Shown here one piece after another: positions 45,517-54,284 of a stretch of DNA of 64,000 nt. The stretch is from Rhodospirillaceae bacterium (GTDB taxonomy: Bacteria; Pseudomonadota; Alphaproteobacteria; Kiloniellales; DSM-21159). The notes beneath the pieces were generated by a model, which had not been told where the DNA came from, did not search any database, and saw nothing but the letters and a program-made list of their open reading frames with translations. Every line of letters starts with the position of its first letter. The first letter of the stretch is position 1. The position numbers and the translations under genes are program-made. Location: positions 1,054,001 through 1,118,000 of the forward strand of contig CP030885.1 of NCBI GenBank assembly GCA_006969625.1. The letters are read 5' to 3'.

Positions 45517-46218
45517 ATGCGACGCACGGGCACCGCCTATCTGACCTTGATGGCCAGCCTGCCCTGGCTGCCGCCGATCTTCGCGGCGCGCCAGCTCCCG
45601 ATCTCGCGCCGGCGCCTCGACCGCCGGCTCGAGATGCTGGAGCCGGATGACGCCGCCCTGCTGCGTCGGATCGAGGCGGTGGTCCAATGGGACCGTCTGG
45701 GCATGCATCAGAGCGATGCGGAGATCGTCGGCGCCGCCGACGCGCTGCTCCCCGAGATCGCCGATGCCGATCTGCGGAACTACCTGGGTTGGCGTCTGGA
45801 GGTGCGCAGTCTCGTCGCGGCGATGCGGCGGCGCGCCGCAGGCCAGCCCGCCCCGGCGCGCGGCGACGCTTGGGGCATCGGTCCGGCCGTGGACCGCATC
45901 CGCCGACACTGGGACGCGCCCGATTTCGGCATGGGCGCGCGGCATCGCTGGCTGGCGGAGGCGCAGAGCCTCTATGCGGCCGGTGACACCCTAGCGCTCG
46001 AACGCCAACTGATCGACCTGGTCTGGGGCCGCACCGGCCGGGCGGCCGAGGGGCACGAGTTCGACTTCTCGGCGGTGGTCTTCTACCTGCTGCGCTGGCA
46101 CCTGCTGCAGCGCTGGACCAGCTACGACCGCCATGCCGCCGAGCGCCGCTTCGTCGCGCTGCTGGAAGAGGCGTTGGACCGCCCGGCCGTCGATACGCTG
46201 GCGGAGCGCCTGGCATGA
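45517..46218 (+). CDS. DUF2764 V-ATPase operon protein
   Basis: Protein of 233 aa, all-helical. Its start, YLTLMASLPWLPPIFAARQLPISRRRL, matches the DUF2764 family found between E and A in Chlamydia and spirochaete V-ATPase operons. Position here is the same: after E and overlapping A. The family is thought to replace subunit C as the connector between stalk and rotor, but I cannot show this from sequence. Confidence 0.78.
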   Translation: MRRTGTAYLTLMASLPWLPPIFAARQLPISRRRLDRRLEMLEPDDAALLRRIEAVVQWDRLGMHQSDAEIVGAADALLPEIADADLRNYLGWRLEVRSLVAAMRRRAAGQPAPARGDAWGIGPAVDRIRRHWDAPDFGMGARHRWLAEAQSLYAAGDTLALERQLIDLVWGRTGRAAEGHEFDFSAVVFYLLRWHLLQRWTSYDRHAAERRFVALLEEALDRPAVDTLAERLA

Positions 46219-48044
46219 GCGCGGCATCGCAGCGCAATGCGGACGAGGCGATCGCCCGGGTCGTCGGCGTGCGCGACGACATCGTCCGCATCGAGGCGCT
46301 GACCGGCGATGAGGGGGCCCCGCACGCGCTGACCAAGAACGAGGTGGTGCTGATCCGGCTGAGCGAACGCGACGGCAGCCTGCGCAAGCTGCGCGCCGAA
46401 GTGCTGCGGGTGGCGGGGCGGACCGCCGACGCCCAGGTCTACGAGGACACCTCGTCCTTGGCGATCGGCGATCTGGTGGAAGGCACCGGCGCCCTTCTGT
46501 CGGTCACGCTGGGGCCGGGCCTTCTCGGCCAAGTCTACGACGGCCTGCAGGCGCCGCTCGAAGAGCTGGCGGAGAGCTTCGGCTACTTCCTGCCGCGCGG
46601 CGTTTCGGTGAACGCGCTCGACACGGCGAAGACTTGGGCCTTCGTACCGGCGCGGCGCAGCGGCGAGGCGGTGGTGGCGGGTGACGTGCTCGGCCACGTC
46701 ATGGAGGGCCGCTTCGAGCACAAGATCATGGTGCCCCTCGATCTGCGCGGACGCTGGAGCGTCGACTGGATCCAGGCCGCCAGCGTGACGGTCGACGAGC
46801 CGGTGGTGCGCCTGCAGGATGCCGAGGGCAACGGCCGCCTTGTGACCCTTGCGCAGCGCTGGCCGGTGCGCCGCGCCCTGCCGCAGGCTCTGCTGGCCGC
46901 GCGCACCACCGAGCGGCTCTATCCAGACGAGCCGCTGGTCACGCGCATGCGGCTGATCGACACCTTCTTCCCGGTCGCGCGCGGCGGCACGGCGTGCATT
47001 CCCGGCCCTTTCGGCGCCGGCAAGACGGTGCTGCAGAACCTGATTTCGCGGCATGCCGCGGTCGACGTGGTGGTGATCGTCGCCTGCGGCGAGCGCGCCG
47101 GCGAGGTGGTCGAGACCATCACAGAGTTCCCCAAGACGCCGGACCCGCAGGGCGAGGGCGTGCTGATGGACCGCACGGTGATCATTTGCAACACCTCGGC
47201 CATGCCGGTGGCCGCGCGCGAAGCCTCGATCTACACCGGCCTGACCATCGGCGAGTACTACCGCCAGATGGGGCTCAATGTGCTGTTGATCGCCGACTCC
47301 ACCTCGCGCTGGGCCCAGGCCATGCGCGAGACCTCCGGCCGGCTGGAGGAGATCCCCGGCGAGGAGGCCTTTCCCGCCTACCTCGATTCGGCGATCAAGG
47401 GCATCTACGAGCGTGCCGGGGTGCTGCGCACCAACGACGGCACCATCGGCTCGCTGACCATGATCGGCACGGTCTCGCCGGCGGGCGGCAACTTCGAGGA
47501 GCCGGTCACCCAGTCGACCCTGGCGACCGTCAAGGCCTTCCTGGGGCTGTCCGCCGAGCGCGCCTACAAGCGCTTCTATCCGGCCGTCGATCCGCTGCTG
47601 TCCTGGTCGCGCTATCTCAAGCAGCTCCAGCCCTGGTACGTGCGCGAGCTGGAGCCGGACTGGGTGAGTCGCGTCGAGTCGCTGATCGCGCTGCTGGAGG
47701 CCGGCGACGGCGTCGAGCAGATGATGCAGGTGACCGGGGAGGAGGGGGTGACGCTGGACGACTTCGTCACCCACCAGAAGGCGCGCTTCCTGGACTTCGT
47801 CTACCTGCAGCAGGACGCCTTCGACCCGGTCGACGCTGCGGTGCCGCTGGAGCGCCAGCAGACGATGCTGCGCCTGGTGCACCGCATCGTCGAGCACGAC
47901 TTCGGCTTCGCCGAGAAGGAGGAGGCGCGCAACCGCTTCACCCGCCTGACCGCCCTGTTCCGCGACCTGAACTACACCGCCGCCGACGCCCCCGGCTACG
48001 CGCGCCTGATCGCAGAGATCGAGACGACGGCGGGGCTGGCCTGA
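46215..48044 (+). CDS. ntpA: V-type ATP synthase subunit A (catalytic)
   Basis: Catalytic subunit, 609 aa. Walker A GPFGAGKTVLQN lies near residue 262, with CGERAGEVVETITEFP, VLLIADSTSRWAQAMRETSGRLEEIPGEEAFPAYL and the A-specific non-homologous region (VRLQDAEGNGRLVTLAQRWPVR). All catalytic elements are present. It ends the V-ATPase run, with ATGA overlap to DUF2764 upstream and TGATG overlap to the kinase-like gene downstream, so that gene is in the same transcript. Confidence 0.93.
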   Translation: MSAASQRNADEAIARVVGVRDDIVRIEALTGDEGAPHALTKNEVVLIRLSERDGSLRKLRAEVLRVAGRTADAQVYEDTSSLAIGDLVEGTGALLSVTLGPGLLGQVYDGLQAPLEELAESFGYFLPRGVSVNALDTAKTWAFVPARRSGEAVVAGDVLGHVMEGRFEHKIMVPLDLRGRWSVDWIQAASVTVDEPVVRLQDAEGNGRLVTLAQRWPVRRALPQALLAARTTERLYPDEPLVTRMRLIDTFFPVARGGTACIPGPFGAGKTVLQNLISRHAAVDVVVIVACGERAGEVVETITEFPKTPDPQGEGVLMDRTVIICNTSAMPVAAREASIYTGLTIGEYYRQMGLNVLLIADSTSRWAQAMRETSGRLEEIPGEEAFPAYLDSAIKGIYERAGVLRTNDGTIGSLTMIGTVSPAGGNFEEPVTQSTLATVKAFLGLSAERAYKRFYPAVDPLLSWSRYLKQLQPWYVRELEPDWVSRVESLIALLEAGDGVEQMMQVTGEEGVTLDDFVTHQKARFLDFVYLQQDAFDPVDAAVPLERQQTMLRLVHRIVEHDFGFAEKEEARNRFTRLTALFRDLNYTAADAPGYARLIAEIETTAGLA

Positions 48045-49642
48045 TGGCCGTCGTCGCCGACCAGAGCGCCGTCGCGGAATTCCTGGGCGATCCGGCCAGC
48101 CACGCCGGCGCCGTCGAGACGGTCGAGCGGATCGATACCCACGCCGCCCTCGTCTTCCTAGCCGGGCCGCGGGTCTACAAGATCAAGCGCGCGGTGCGCT
48201 TCTCCTTCATGGATTTCTCGACGATCGAGAAGCGCACCGAGGCCTGCGTGTCCGAGTTGCGCCTCAACCGGCGCACGGCGCCCGAGCTCTACCTGGGACT
48301 GGTGCCGATCCTGCGCTGCGGTGCGGGCTTCGCCTTCGGCGCCCTGATCGAAGAGCCCGATGAGGAGCTTGCACTGCCCGCCGGCACCGAGGAAGTCGCG
48401 GTGGCGATGCGCCGCTTCGACCAGGACAAGCTGTTCGATCGGTTGGCCCAGCGCGGCGCCCTGGGCCGCGGGCTGATCGAGGAGCTGGCGCGTGCAGTGG
48501 TCGCCCTGCATGCGGCCGCCGCGCCGGCGGGCCCGCCCTTCGGCGGCGCCGAGGGGCTGACCAAGGTGATTGCCGAGAACGCCGAGGATCTCGCGGAGTT
48601 TCCGCAGGTGCTCCCGGCCGAGGCGGTCGAGGCCTGCCTGGCGGCGAGCCGCGCGAAGCTCGACGCGCTCGCCGGGCTGCTCGACGCGCGCCGGCAGCGC
48701 GGGCTGGTGCGCCGCTGCCATGGCGACCTGCACCTGCGCAACATCGTGCTGATCGAGGGCCGCCCCGTGCTGTTCGACTGCATCGAGTTCGACGCGGCGA
48801 TCGGCACCATCGACGTCGGCTACGACATCGCATTCCTGCTGATGGACCTGGACTACCGAGAGCGCCGCGACCTCGCCAACGCAGCCTTGAACCGCTACCT
48901 GGACACCGCCGCCCGCGCCGGCCTCGGCGATCCCGACTGGCTGGCGGCGCTGCCGTTGTTCCTCGGCCTGCGCGCCGGCGTGCGCGCCAAGGTAACCGCG
49001 CCGGCAGCGGCGGCGGAGCAGGACGCGGCCAAGGCCGGCGATCTGGCGGCGGAGGCGCACCGCTACCTGGCCGCGGCGACAGGCTATTTGCAGCCGACGC
49101 CGCCGCGGCTGGTCGCCATCGGCGGCCTATCGGGCACCGGCAAGAGCACCCTGGCGCGCGACCTGGCTCCGGACCTGGGCGCCTGCCCCGGTGCGCTGGT
49201 GCTGCGCAGCGACCAGATCCGCAAGCGCCTGGCCGGCGTGCCGGAGACCGAGACGCTGCCGGAATCGGCCTACGGTCCCGAAAGCGCGCAGGCGGTCTAT
49301 GCCGAGATCGCCCGGTTGGGCGCGATGGCGCTGGCGGCTGGCCACAGTGTCGTCATGGATGCGGTCTCTGCCCGGCCGGCCGAGCGCGCACTGTTCGAGC
49401 GGGTGGCGCGCGAGGCTGGGGTGCCCTTCGACGGGCTGTGGCTGGAGGCCGCCCCCGAGACCTTGAAGGCGCGGGTCGGCGCACGCCGGTCCGATGCCTC
49501 CGACGCCGACGCCCGAGTCGTCGAGGCGCAGCTCGGCTACGCCCTCGGAGAAATCGCCTGGCGGCAGGTCCGGACGCACGACGGCCCGGACGCCACCTCG
49601 CGGCGTGCCCGGGCCGTCCTGGGCCTTCCCGAGGCCGGTTAG
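48044..49642 (+). CDS. Aminoglycoside-phosphotransferase-like + P-loop kinase-like fusion protein
   Basis: Two-domain protein, 532 aa. Residues ~1-330 resemble APH/choline kinase-type phosphotransferases: VYKIKRAVRFSFMDF, catalytic CHGDLHLRNIVL, and DCIEFDAAIGTIDVGYD. Residues ~355-530 form an AAA_33 P-loop domain: GLSGTGKSTLARDLAP and the conserved LRSDQIRKRL. Such fusions are widespread and their substrate is unknown. It overlaps ntpA by one base. Confidence 0.84.
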   Translation: MAVVADQSAVAEFLGDPASHAGAVETVERIDTHAALVFLAGPRVYKIKRAVRFSFMDFSTIEKRTEACVSELRLNRRTAPELYLGLVPILRCGAGFAFGALIEEPDEELALPAGTEEVAVAMRRFDQDKLFDRLAQRGALGRGLIEELARAVVALHAAAAPAGPPFGGAEGLTKVIAENAEDLAEFPQVLPAEAVEACLAASRAKLDALAGLLDARRQRGLVRRCHGDLHLRNIVLIEGRPVLFDCIEFDAAIGTIDVGYDIAFLLMDLDYRERRDLANAALNRYLDTAARAGLGDPDWLAALPLFLGLRAGVRAKVTAPAAAAEQDAAKAGDLAAEAHRYLAAATGYLQPTPPRLVAIGGLSGTGKSTLARDLAPDLGACPGALVLRSDQIRKRLAGVPETETLPESAYGPESAQAVYAEIARLGAMALAAGHSVVMDAVSARPAERALFERVAREAGVPFDGLWLEAAPETLKARVGARRSDASDADARVVEAQLGYALGEIAWRQVRTHDGPDATSRRARAVLGLPEAG

Positions 49643-49646
49643 CCGG

Positions 49647-50474
49647 TCAGCTTTCGGCCACCAGATCCTTGTAGGCGTGCCAGGTGGCGTGACCGATCAG
49701 CGGCAGGGTGACGATCAGCCCGACGTAAAAGGTCAGCAGCCCGGCCGCGGTGAACAGCACGATCAGCGAGGCCCAGACCATCATCGGGAAGAAGTTCTGC
49801 CGCACCGCCTCGACGCTGGTGACGATCGCGGCGATGACGTTGAAGTCGCGGTCCATCAACAGCGGTACGGAGACGGCAGAAATCGCGAAGGCGATGATCG
49901 CCAGCACCGCGCCGACCGCCGTGCCGGTCAGCAGGAAGGGAATGGTGATGTCGGACAGGAAGACGTCGGCCAGGAAGTTGTCCGGGCGCGGCGGCTCGTA
50001 GGCGAAGAACAGCATGAAGATCAGGAAGGCCAGGCGCATCCAGGCGATCCACAGCACCAGACCGGCGACGCCGACCAGCGCAAGCTGACCGAGGTTGCGG
50101 TTCCAGCCGGTCAGGGCGAGCTTCATCGAGGTCGGCTCGCCGGCCTGCAGCCGGCGCGAAGTCTCGTAGAGGCCGACGGCGAGCACCGGCGCGACCAGAA
50201 GGAAGCCGCCGGCCAGCGGCAGCAGCACCTGCCAGAACAGCTCCAGCTCGTAGGCGATGCCGAGCAGCAGGAAGCCGGCGACGGCGAAGAGGGCGCCGTA
50301 GCCCAAGCCGACGGCGGGGGCGCTGCGCAGATCCTGCCAGCCTGCGGCCAGCCAGGCCCACGGGCGGTCGACGCTGATCTTGCGGATCTTCGGCAGCGGT
50401 TGGCCGAAGACCGGGACGACCTCGCCCTCGGGTGCCTGTCCGCTGGGCGTGGCGGTGTCTTCCTGAGAGGTCAT
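49647..50474 (-). CDS. DUF2189 integral membrane protein
   Basis: Inner-membrane protein of 275 aa with about six TM segments in the DUF2189 pattern (IRKISVDRPWAWLAAGWQDLRSAPAVGLGYGALFAV; LTFYVGLIVTLPLIGHATWHAYKDLV at the end). Function unknown. It is divergent from ccoN across 411 bases that contain an FNR/FixK-type site, so oxygen control of this gene is possible too. Its end lies four bases from the convergent kinase-like gene. Confidence 0.83.
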   Translation of the reverse strand: MTSQEDTATPSGQAPEGEVVPVFGQPLPKIRKISVDRPWAWLAAGWQDLRSAPAVGLGYGALFAVAGFLLLGIAYELELFWQVLLPLAGGFLLVAPVLAVGLYETSRRLQAGEPTSMKLALTGWNRNLGQLALVGVAGLVLWIAWMRLAFLIFMLFFAYEPPRPDNFLADVFLSDITIPFLLTGTAVGAVLAIIAFAISAVSVPLLMDRDFNVIAAIVTSVEAVRQNFFPMMVWASLIVLFTAAGLLTFYVGLIVTLPLIGHATWHAYKDLVAES

Positions 50475-50885
50475 GCTCGCCGACTTTCTTGTCTGTGCGC
50501 CGCGCGCCGGGCCTCCGGGGCGGGCCGGGCGCCCGAACGCACGGCGTCCGGTGAGGGTTACGCTCGTTCTGTGCCGGGGCGGCCCGGCAAGCATCCACAG
50601 GCCGGATGGTATCTCAACATCCTAGGTCCCACGCAAGTCCACATGTAGACCAACAATGCAGGTCAAGTCGTTCTACGATGGCCTGCGGCGATTTGACTGG
50701 CCTGAATTGCACTGATCCCAGTCCCGCCACTTCCGGGCATTGACGCACGTCAATGTGCGGCCCCGGCCGCCTGGAGTTGTCTGCGACCGTGACGGCGGGG
50801 GCGCGTGCGTCCGCACGCGGCGGCCCGTGGCCGCTGGAGACCGCCGGGGTCCGGAACCTGAATAGACAAGAAAGGTCGCCCTCCC
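50475..50885. other. 411-base divergent intergenic region (DUF2189 / ccoN)
   Basis: Non-coding as far as I can see. It holds one clear FNR/FixK palindrome at 50740-50753 and must carry promoters for both directions. Confidence 0.6.
50740..50753. promoter_or_regulatory. FNR/FixK-type box upstream of ccoN
   Basis: TTGACGCACGTCAA has perfect 5-base arms (TTGAC / GTCAA) and a 4-base spacer, close to the FNR/FixK consensus TTGAT-N4-ATCAA. It is 133 bases before the ccoN start. An activating role under low oxygen would match how cbb3 operons are controlled in alphaproteobacteria. Confidence 0.72.
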
Positions 50886-52403
50886 ATGAGCGACGCAACC
50901 GCGGCAAGCACGGCCGGTGCCCACGCCGGCGACCCGAAGGCGCCGCCGTCCTCGGCCATCGCCTACGCCGACGACGTCATCCGGCTGTTCGTCATCGCCA
51001 CCGTCTTCTGGGGCGTGGTCGGCTTCCTGATGGGCGTGATCATCGCCTTCCAGCTCGCCTTCCCGGCGCTCAACCTCGATCTGCCCTGGACCACCTTCGG
51101 GCGGCTGCGGCCGGTGCACACCTCGGGGGTGATCTTCGGCTTCGGCGGCAACGCGCTGATCGCCACCTCGCTCTATGTGGTCCAGCGCACCTGTAAGGCG
51201 CGGCTGTTCGGCGGCGAGGAGGGCGCCGCCTTCATCTTCTTCGGCTACCAGCTTTTCCTGGTGATGGCCGCCTGGGGCTACGTCAACGGCATCACCCAGG
51301 GCAAGGAGTACGCCGAGCCGGAGTGGTACGTCGACCTGTGGCTGACCATCGTCTGGGTGGTCTACCTGGTCGTCTTCGCCGGCACGATCTTCAAGCGCCG
51401 CGAGCCGCACATCTACGTCGCGAACTGGTTCTACCTGGCCTTCATCGTGACCATCGCGATGCTGCACATCGTCAACAACCTGGCGCTGCCGGTCGACTTC
51501 ACCGGGACCAAGAGCTACTCGCTGTTCGCCGGCGTGCAGGACGCCCTGACCCAGTGGTGGTACGGCCACAACGCGGTGGGCTTCTTCCTGACGGCCGGCT
51601 TCCTGGGCATGATGTACTACTTCATCCCCAAGCAGGCCGAACGGCCGGTCTACTCCTACCGCCTGTCGATCATCCACTTCTGGGCGCTGATCTTCCTCTA
51701 CATCTGGGCGGGTCCGCACCACCTGCACTACACCAGCCTGCCGGACTGGGCGCAGACGCTCGGCATGACCTTCTCGGTGATGCTCTGGATGCCCTCCTGG
51801 GGCGGCATGATCAACGGCCTCATGACCCTGTCGGGCGCCTGGGACAAGCTGCGCACCGACCCGGTCCTGCGCTTCCTGGTCACTTCGGTCGCGTTCTACG
51901 GCATGAGCACCTTCGAGGGGCCGCTGATGTCGGTGAAGCCGGTGAACGCGCTCAGCCACTACACCGACTGGACCGTCGGCCACGTGCACTCCGGCGCACT
52001 CGGCTGGGTCGCCTTCATCACCTTCGGCGCGCTCTACTACCTGGTGCCGAAGATGTGGGGGCGCGCGCGGCTCTACTCGGTCCGTCTGGTCGGCTACCAC
52101 TTCTGGATCTCGACCATCGGCATCGTGCTCTACATCACCGCGATGTGGATCAGCGGCATCATGCAGGGCCTGATGTGGCGCTCCTACGACGAGCTCGGCT
52201 TCCTGCAGTACTCCTTCGTGGAGACCGTAGAGGCGATGCATCCCTTCTATGTGATCCGCGCGCTCGGCGGGGTGCTGTTCCTCGTCGGTGCGCTGATCAT
52301 GGTCTACAACCTCTGGCGGACGGCCCGGGGCGAGATCCGCGACGAGCGGCCGATCCTCGTGCGTCGGACGCCCGCCGGCGCCGCCGGTCAGGCGGCCGAG
52401 TAA
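50886..52403 (+). CDS. ccoN: cbb3-type cytochrome c oxidase subunit I (CcoN)
   Basis: Catalytic subunit of the high-affinity oxidase, 505 aa, about twelve TM segments. Haem and copper ligand regions are visible: [68 protein letters not shown], and [18 protein letters not shown]. It starts a complete ccoNOQP cluster. The first ~30 residues are hydrophilic. Confidence 0.95.
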   Translation: MSDATAASTAGAHAGDPKAPPSSAIAYADDVIRLFVIATVFWGVVGFLMGVIIAFQLAFPALNLDLPWTTFGRLRPVHTSGVIFGFGGNALIATSLYVVQRTCKARLFGGEEGAAFIFFGYQLFLVMAAWGYVNGITQGKEYAEPEWYVDLWLTIVWVVYLVVFAGTIFKRREPHIYVANWFYLAFIVTIAMLHIVNNLALPVDFTGTKSYSLFAGVQDALTQWWYGHNAVGFFLTAGFLGMMYYFIPKQAERPVYSYRLSIIHFWALIFLYIWAGPHHLHYTSLPDWAQTLGMTFSVMLWMPSWGGMINGLMTLSGAWDKLRTDPVLRFLVTSVAFYGMSTFEGPLMSVKPVNALSHYTDWTVGHVHSGALGWVAFITFGALYYLVPKMWGRARLYSVRLVGYHFWISTIGIVLYITAMWISGIMQGLMWRSYDELGFLQYSFVETVEAMHPFYVIRALGGVLFLVGALIMVYNLWRTARGEIRDERPILVRRTPAGAAGQAAE

Positions 52404-52415
52404 GGGGGCGCTGCG

Positions 52416-53141
52416 ATGTTCAAGTATCATTCCCTGGTCGAGAAGAACCTGTCGCTGATGACTGTGCTCGTGCTGATCACCGTCTCCATCGGCGGGCTTG
52501 TCGAGATCACGCCGCTGTTCACGATCGAAAGCACGATCGAGCGGGTGAAGGGCGTACGCCCCTATACCCCGCTGGAGCTGGCCGGCCGCAACATCTACAT
52601 CCGCGAGGGCTGCTACACCTGCCACTCCCAGCAGGTCCGGCCGTTCCGCGACGAGGTCGAGCGCTATGGCCACTACTCTCTGGCGGCGGAGTCGATGTAC
52701 GACCACCCCTTCCAGTGGGGCTCCAAGCGCACGGGGCCGGACTTGGCGCGGGTCGGCGGCAAGTACTCGAACGACTGGCACGTGGCGCACATGATCGATC
52801 CGCGCGCCGTGGTGCCGGAATCGATCATGCCGCCCTACGCCTTCCTGCTGGAGCGGACTCTCGATCCTGAGGAGAAGGCGGCGCATCTGCAGGCTAACAA
52901 GACCCTTGGCGTGCCCTACACCGACGAGATGGTCGAGATGGCGGCGGCCGACATGCAGGCCCAGGCCGATCCCAACGGCGACCACGCCGGGCTGCTGGAG
53001 CGCTATCCGAAGGCCGTCGTCGGCGACCTCGACGGAGAGCCGGGCCGGCTGACCGAGATGGACGCGCTGGTGGCCTACCTGCAGATCCTCGGACAGATGG
53101 TCGATTTCACCCAGGTCGAGCCGGAGCAGTTGGTCCAGTAA
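52416..53141 (+). CDS. ccoO: cbb3-type oxidase subunit II, monohaem (CcoO)
   Basis: Membrane-anchored cytochrome c of 241 aa. One N-terminal TM ([22 protein letters not shown]), haem site [32 protein letters not shown], and a Met ligand in [10 protein letters not shown]. Lies 12 bases after ccoN and overlaps ccoQ by one base. Confidence 0.95.
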   Translation: MFKYHSLVEKNLSLMTVLVLITVSIGGLVEITPLFTIESTIERVKGVRPYTPLELAGRNIYIREGCYTCHSQQVRPFRDEVERYGHYSLAAESMYDHPFQWGSKRTGPDLARVGGKYSNDWHVAHMIDPRAVVPESIMPPYAFLLERTLDPEEKAAHLQANKTLGVPYTDEMVEMAAADMQAQADPNGDHAGLLERYPKAVVGDLDGEPGRLTEMDALVAYLQILGQMVDFTQVEPEQLVQ

Positions 53142-53350
53142 TGGAGGATGTCACCAGTTCGGCCCCGACGATTTTCCTGGTTTGGCTGGTCCTGATCTTC
53201 GTCGGCATCCTGGCTTGGGTCTACTGGCCCAGCCGGCGGCGCCGGAAGCAGATGCAGAGCCATGCCGAGATTCCTTTCCGCGAAGCGCCCGAGGCGCCGG
53301 AGGACGACGAGCGCGACGCCGGCCCGCGGAACGACAAGAAGGACTCGTGA
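53141..53350 (+). CDS. ccoQ: cbb3-type oxidase subunit CcoQ
   Basis: Small one-TM protein of 69 aa (APTIFLVWLVLIFVGILAWVYWPSRRRRKQMQSHAEIPF), followed by an acidic tail. It stabilises the oxidase in known systems. The start overlaps the ccoO stop (TAATG). Confidence 0.9.
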   Translation: MEDVTSSAPTIFLVWLVLIFVGILAWVYWPSRRRRKQMQSHAEIPFREAPEAPEDDERDAGPRNDKKDS

Positions 53351-53354
53351 AGTC

Positions 53355-54227
53355 ATGCCGACGAAGGTTGAAAAGGACCAGCTCACCGGCACGGAGACCA
53401 CCGGCCACGAGTGGGACGGCATCAAGGAGCTGAACACGCCACTGCCGAAGTGGTGGGTCTATGTTTTCTACGCCACCATCGTCTGGTCGCTCGGCTACTT
53501 CGTGCTCTACCCGGCGATTCCGCTCGGCAGCACCTACACCAAGGGCATTCTCGGCTGGTCCAGCCGCGAGCAGGTGGAGGAGCAGCTCGCGCGCGCCGAG
53601 GAGCGGCAGGCCGAGTTTCTGAACGGCATCCGCGAGTCCTCGCTGCCGGAAATCGTCGACGACCCGACCCTGTTCCAGTTCGCCCGCCAGGGCGGCGCCG
53701 TCTACTTCGCCGACAACTGCGCCGCCTGCCACGGCGCCGGCGGCATGGGCAACCCGGGCGGCTTCCCGGTGCTGGCCGACGACGCCTGGATCTGGGGCGG
53801 CGATCTCGAGGCGATCCACGCGACCATCCGGCACGGCGTGCGTTGGGACGACGATCCCGACACGCGCTTCAGCATGATGCCGGCCTACGGCGATGGCCTT
53901 TTGACCGCCGAGGAAATCGGCCAGGTGGCGGATTATGTGCTCTCGCTGTCGGGGGCCGCGCCGGAGGGGGCCGACCCGGCCGCAGGCGCGGAGATCTTCG
54001 CCGTCCAGTGCGCCGCCTGCCACGGCGAGAACGGGACCGGACTCGCCGATCTGGGCGCCCCCAACCTGACCGACGCGATCTGGCTGTACGGGGGCGAGCG
54101 CTCGGACGTCGTGGCGCAGATCACCAATCCGCAGCACGGGGTCATGCCGTCCTGGGCCAATCGCCTCGACAGCGAGGTCGTGAAGATGCTGACCGTCTAC
54201 GTCCACTCGCTGGGCGGCGGGCAGTAA
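53355..54227 (+). CDS. ccoP: cbb3-type oxidase subunit III, dihaem (CcoP)
   Basis: Dihaem cytochrome c of 290 aa. A TM anchor lies at residues ~33-55 (WWVYVFYATIVWSLGYFVLYPAI), then two haem sites CAACH (CAACHGAGGMGN and CAACHGENGTG) and LAGGQ-like C-terminus. ATG 53355 was chosen; the frame is open further upstream only inside ccoQ. Electron entry point of the oxidase. Confidence 0.95.
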   Translation: MPTKVEKDQLTGTETTGHEWDGIKELNTPLPKWWVYVFYATIVWSLGYFVLYPAIPLGSTYTKGILGWSSREQVEEQLARAEERQAEFLNGIRESSLPEIVDDPTLFQFARQGGAVYFADNCAACHGAGGMGNPGGFPVLADDAWIWGGDLEAIHATIRHGVRWDDDPDTRFSMMPAYGDGLLTAEEIGQVADYVLSLSGAAPEGADPAAGAEIFAVQCAACHGENGTGLADLGAPNLTDAIWLYGGERSDVVAQITNPQHGVMPSWANRLDSEVVKMLTVYVHSLGGGQ

Positions 54228-54284
54228 CGGGTCCCGAAGACGTCCCGCCGGCGGGGCGGCGGAAACAAGGAGCGATCCAGGCCG

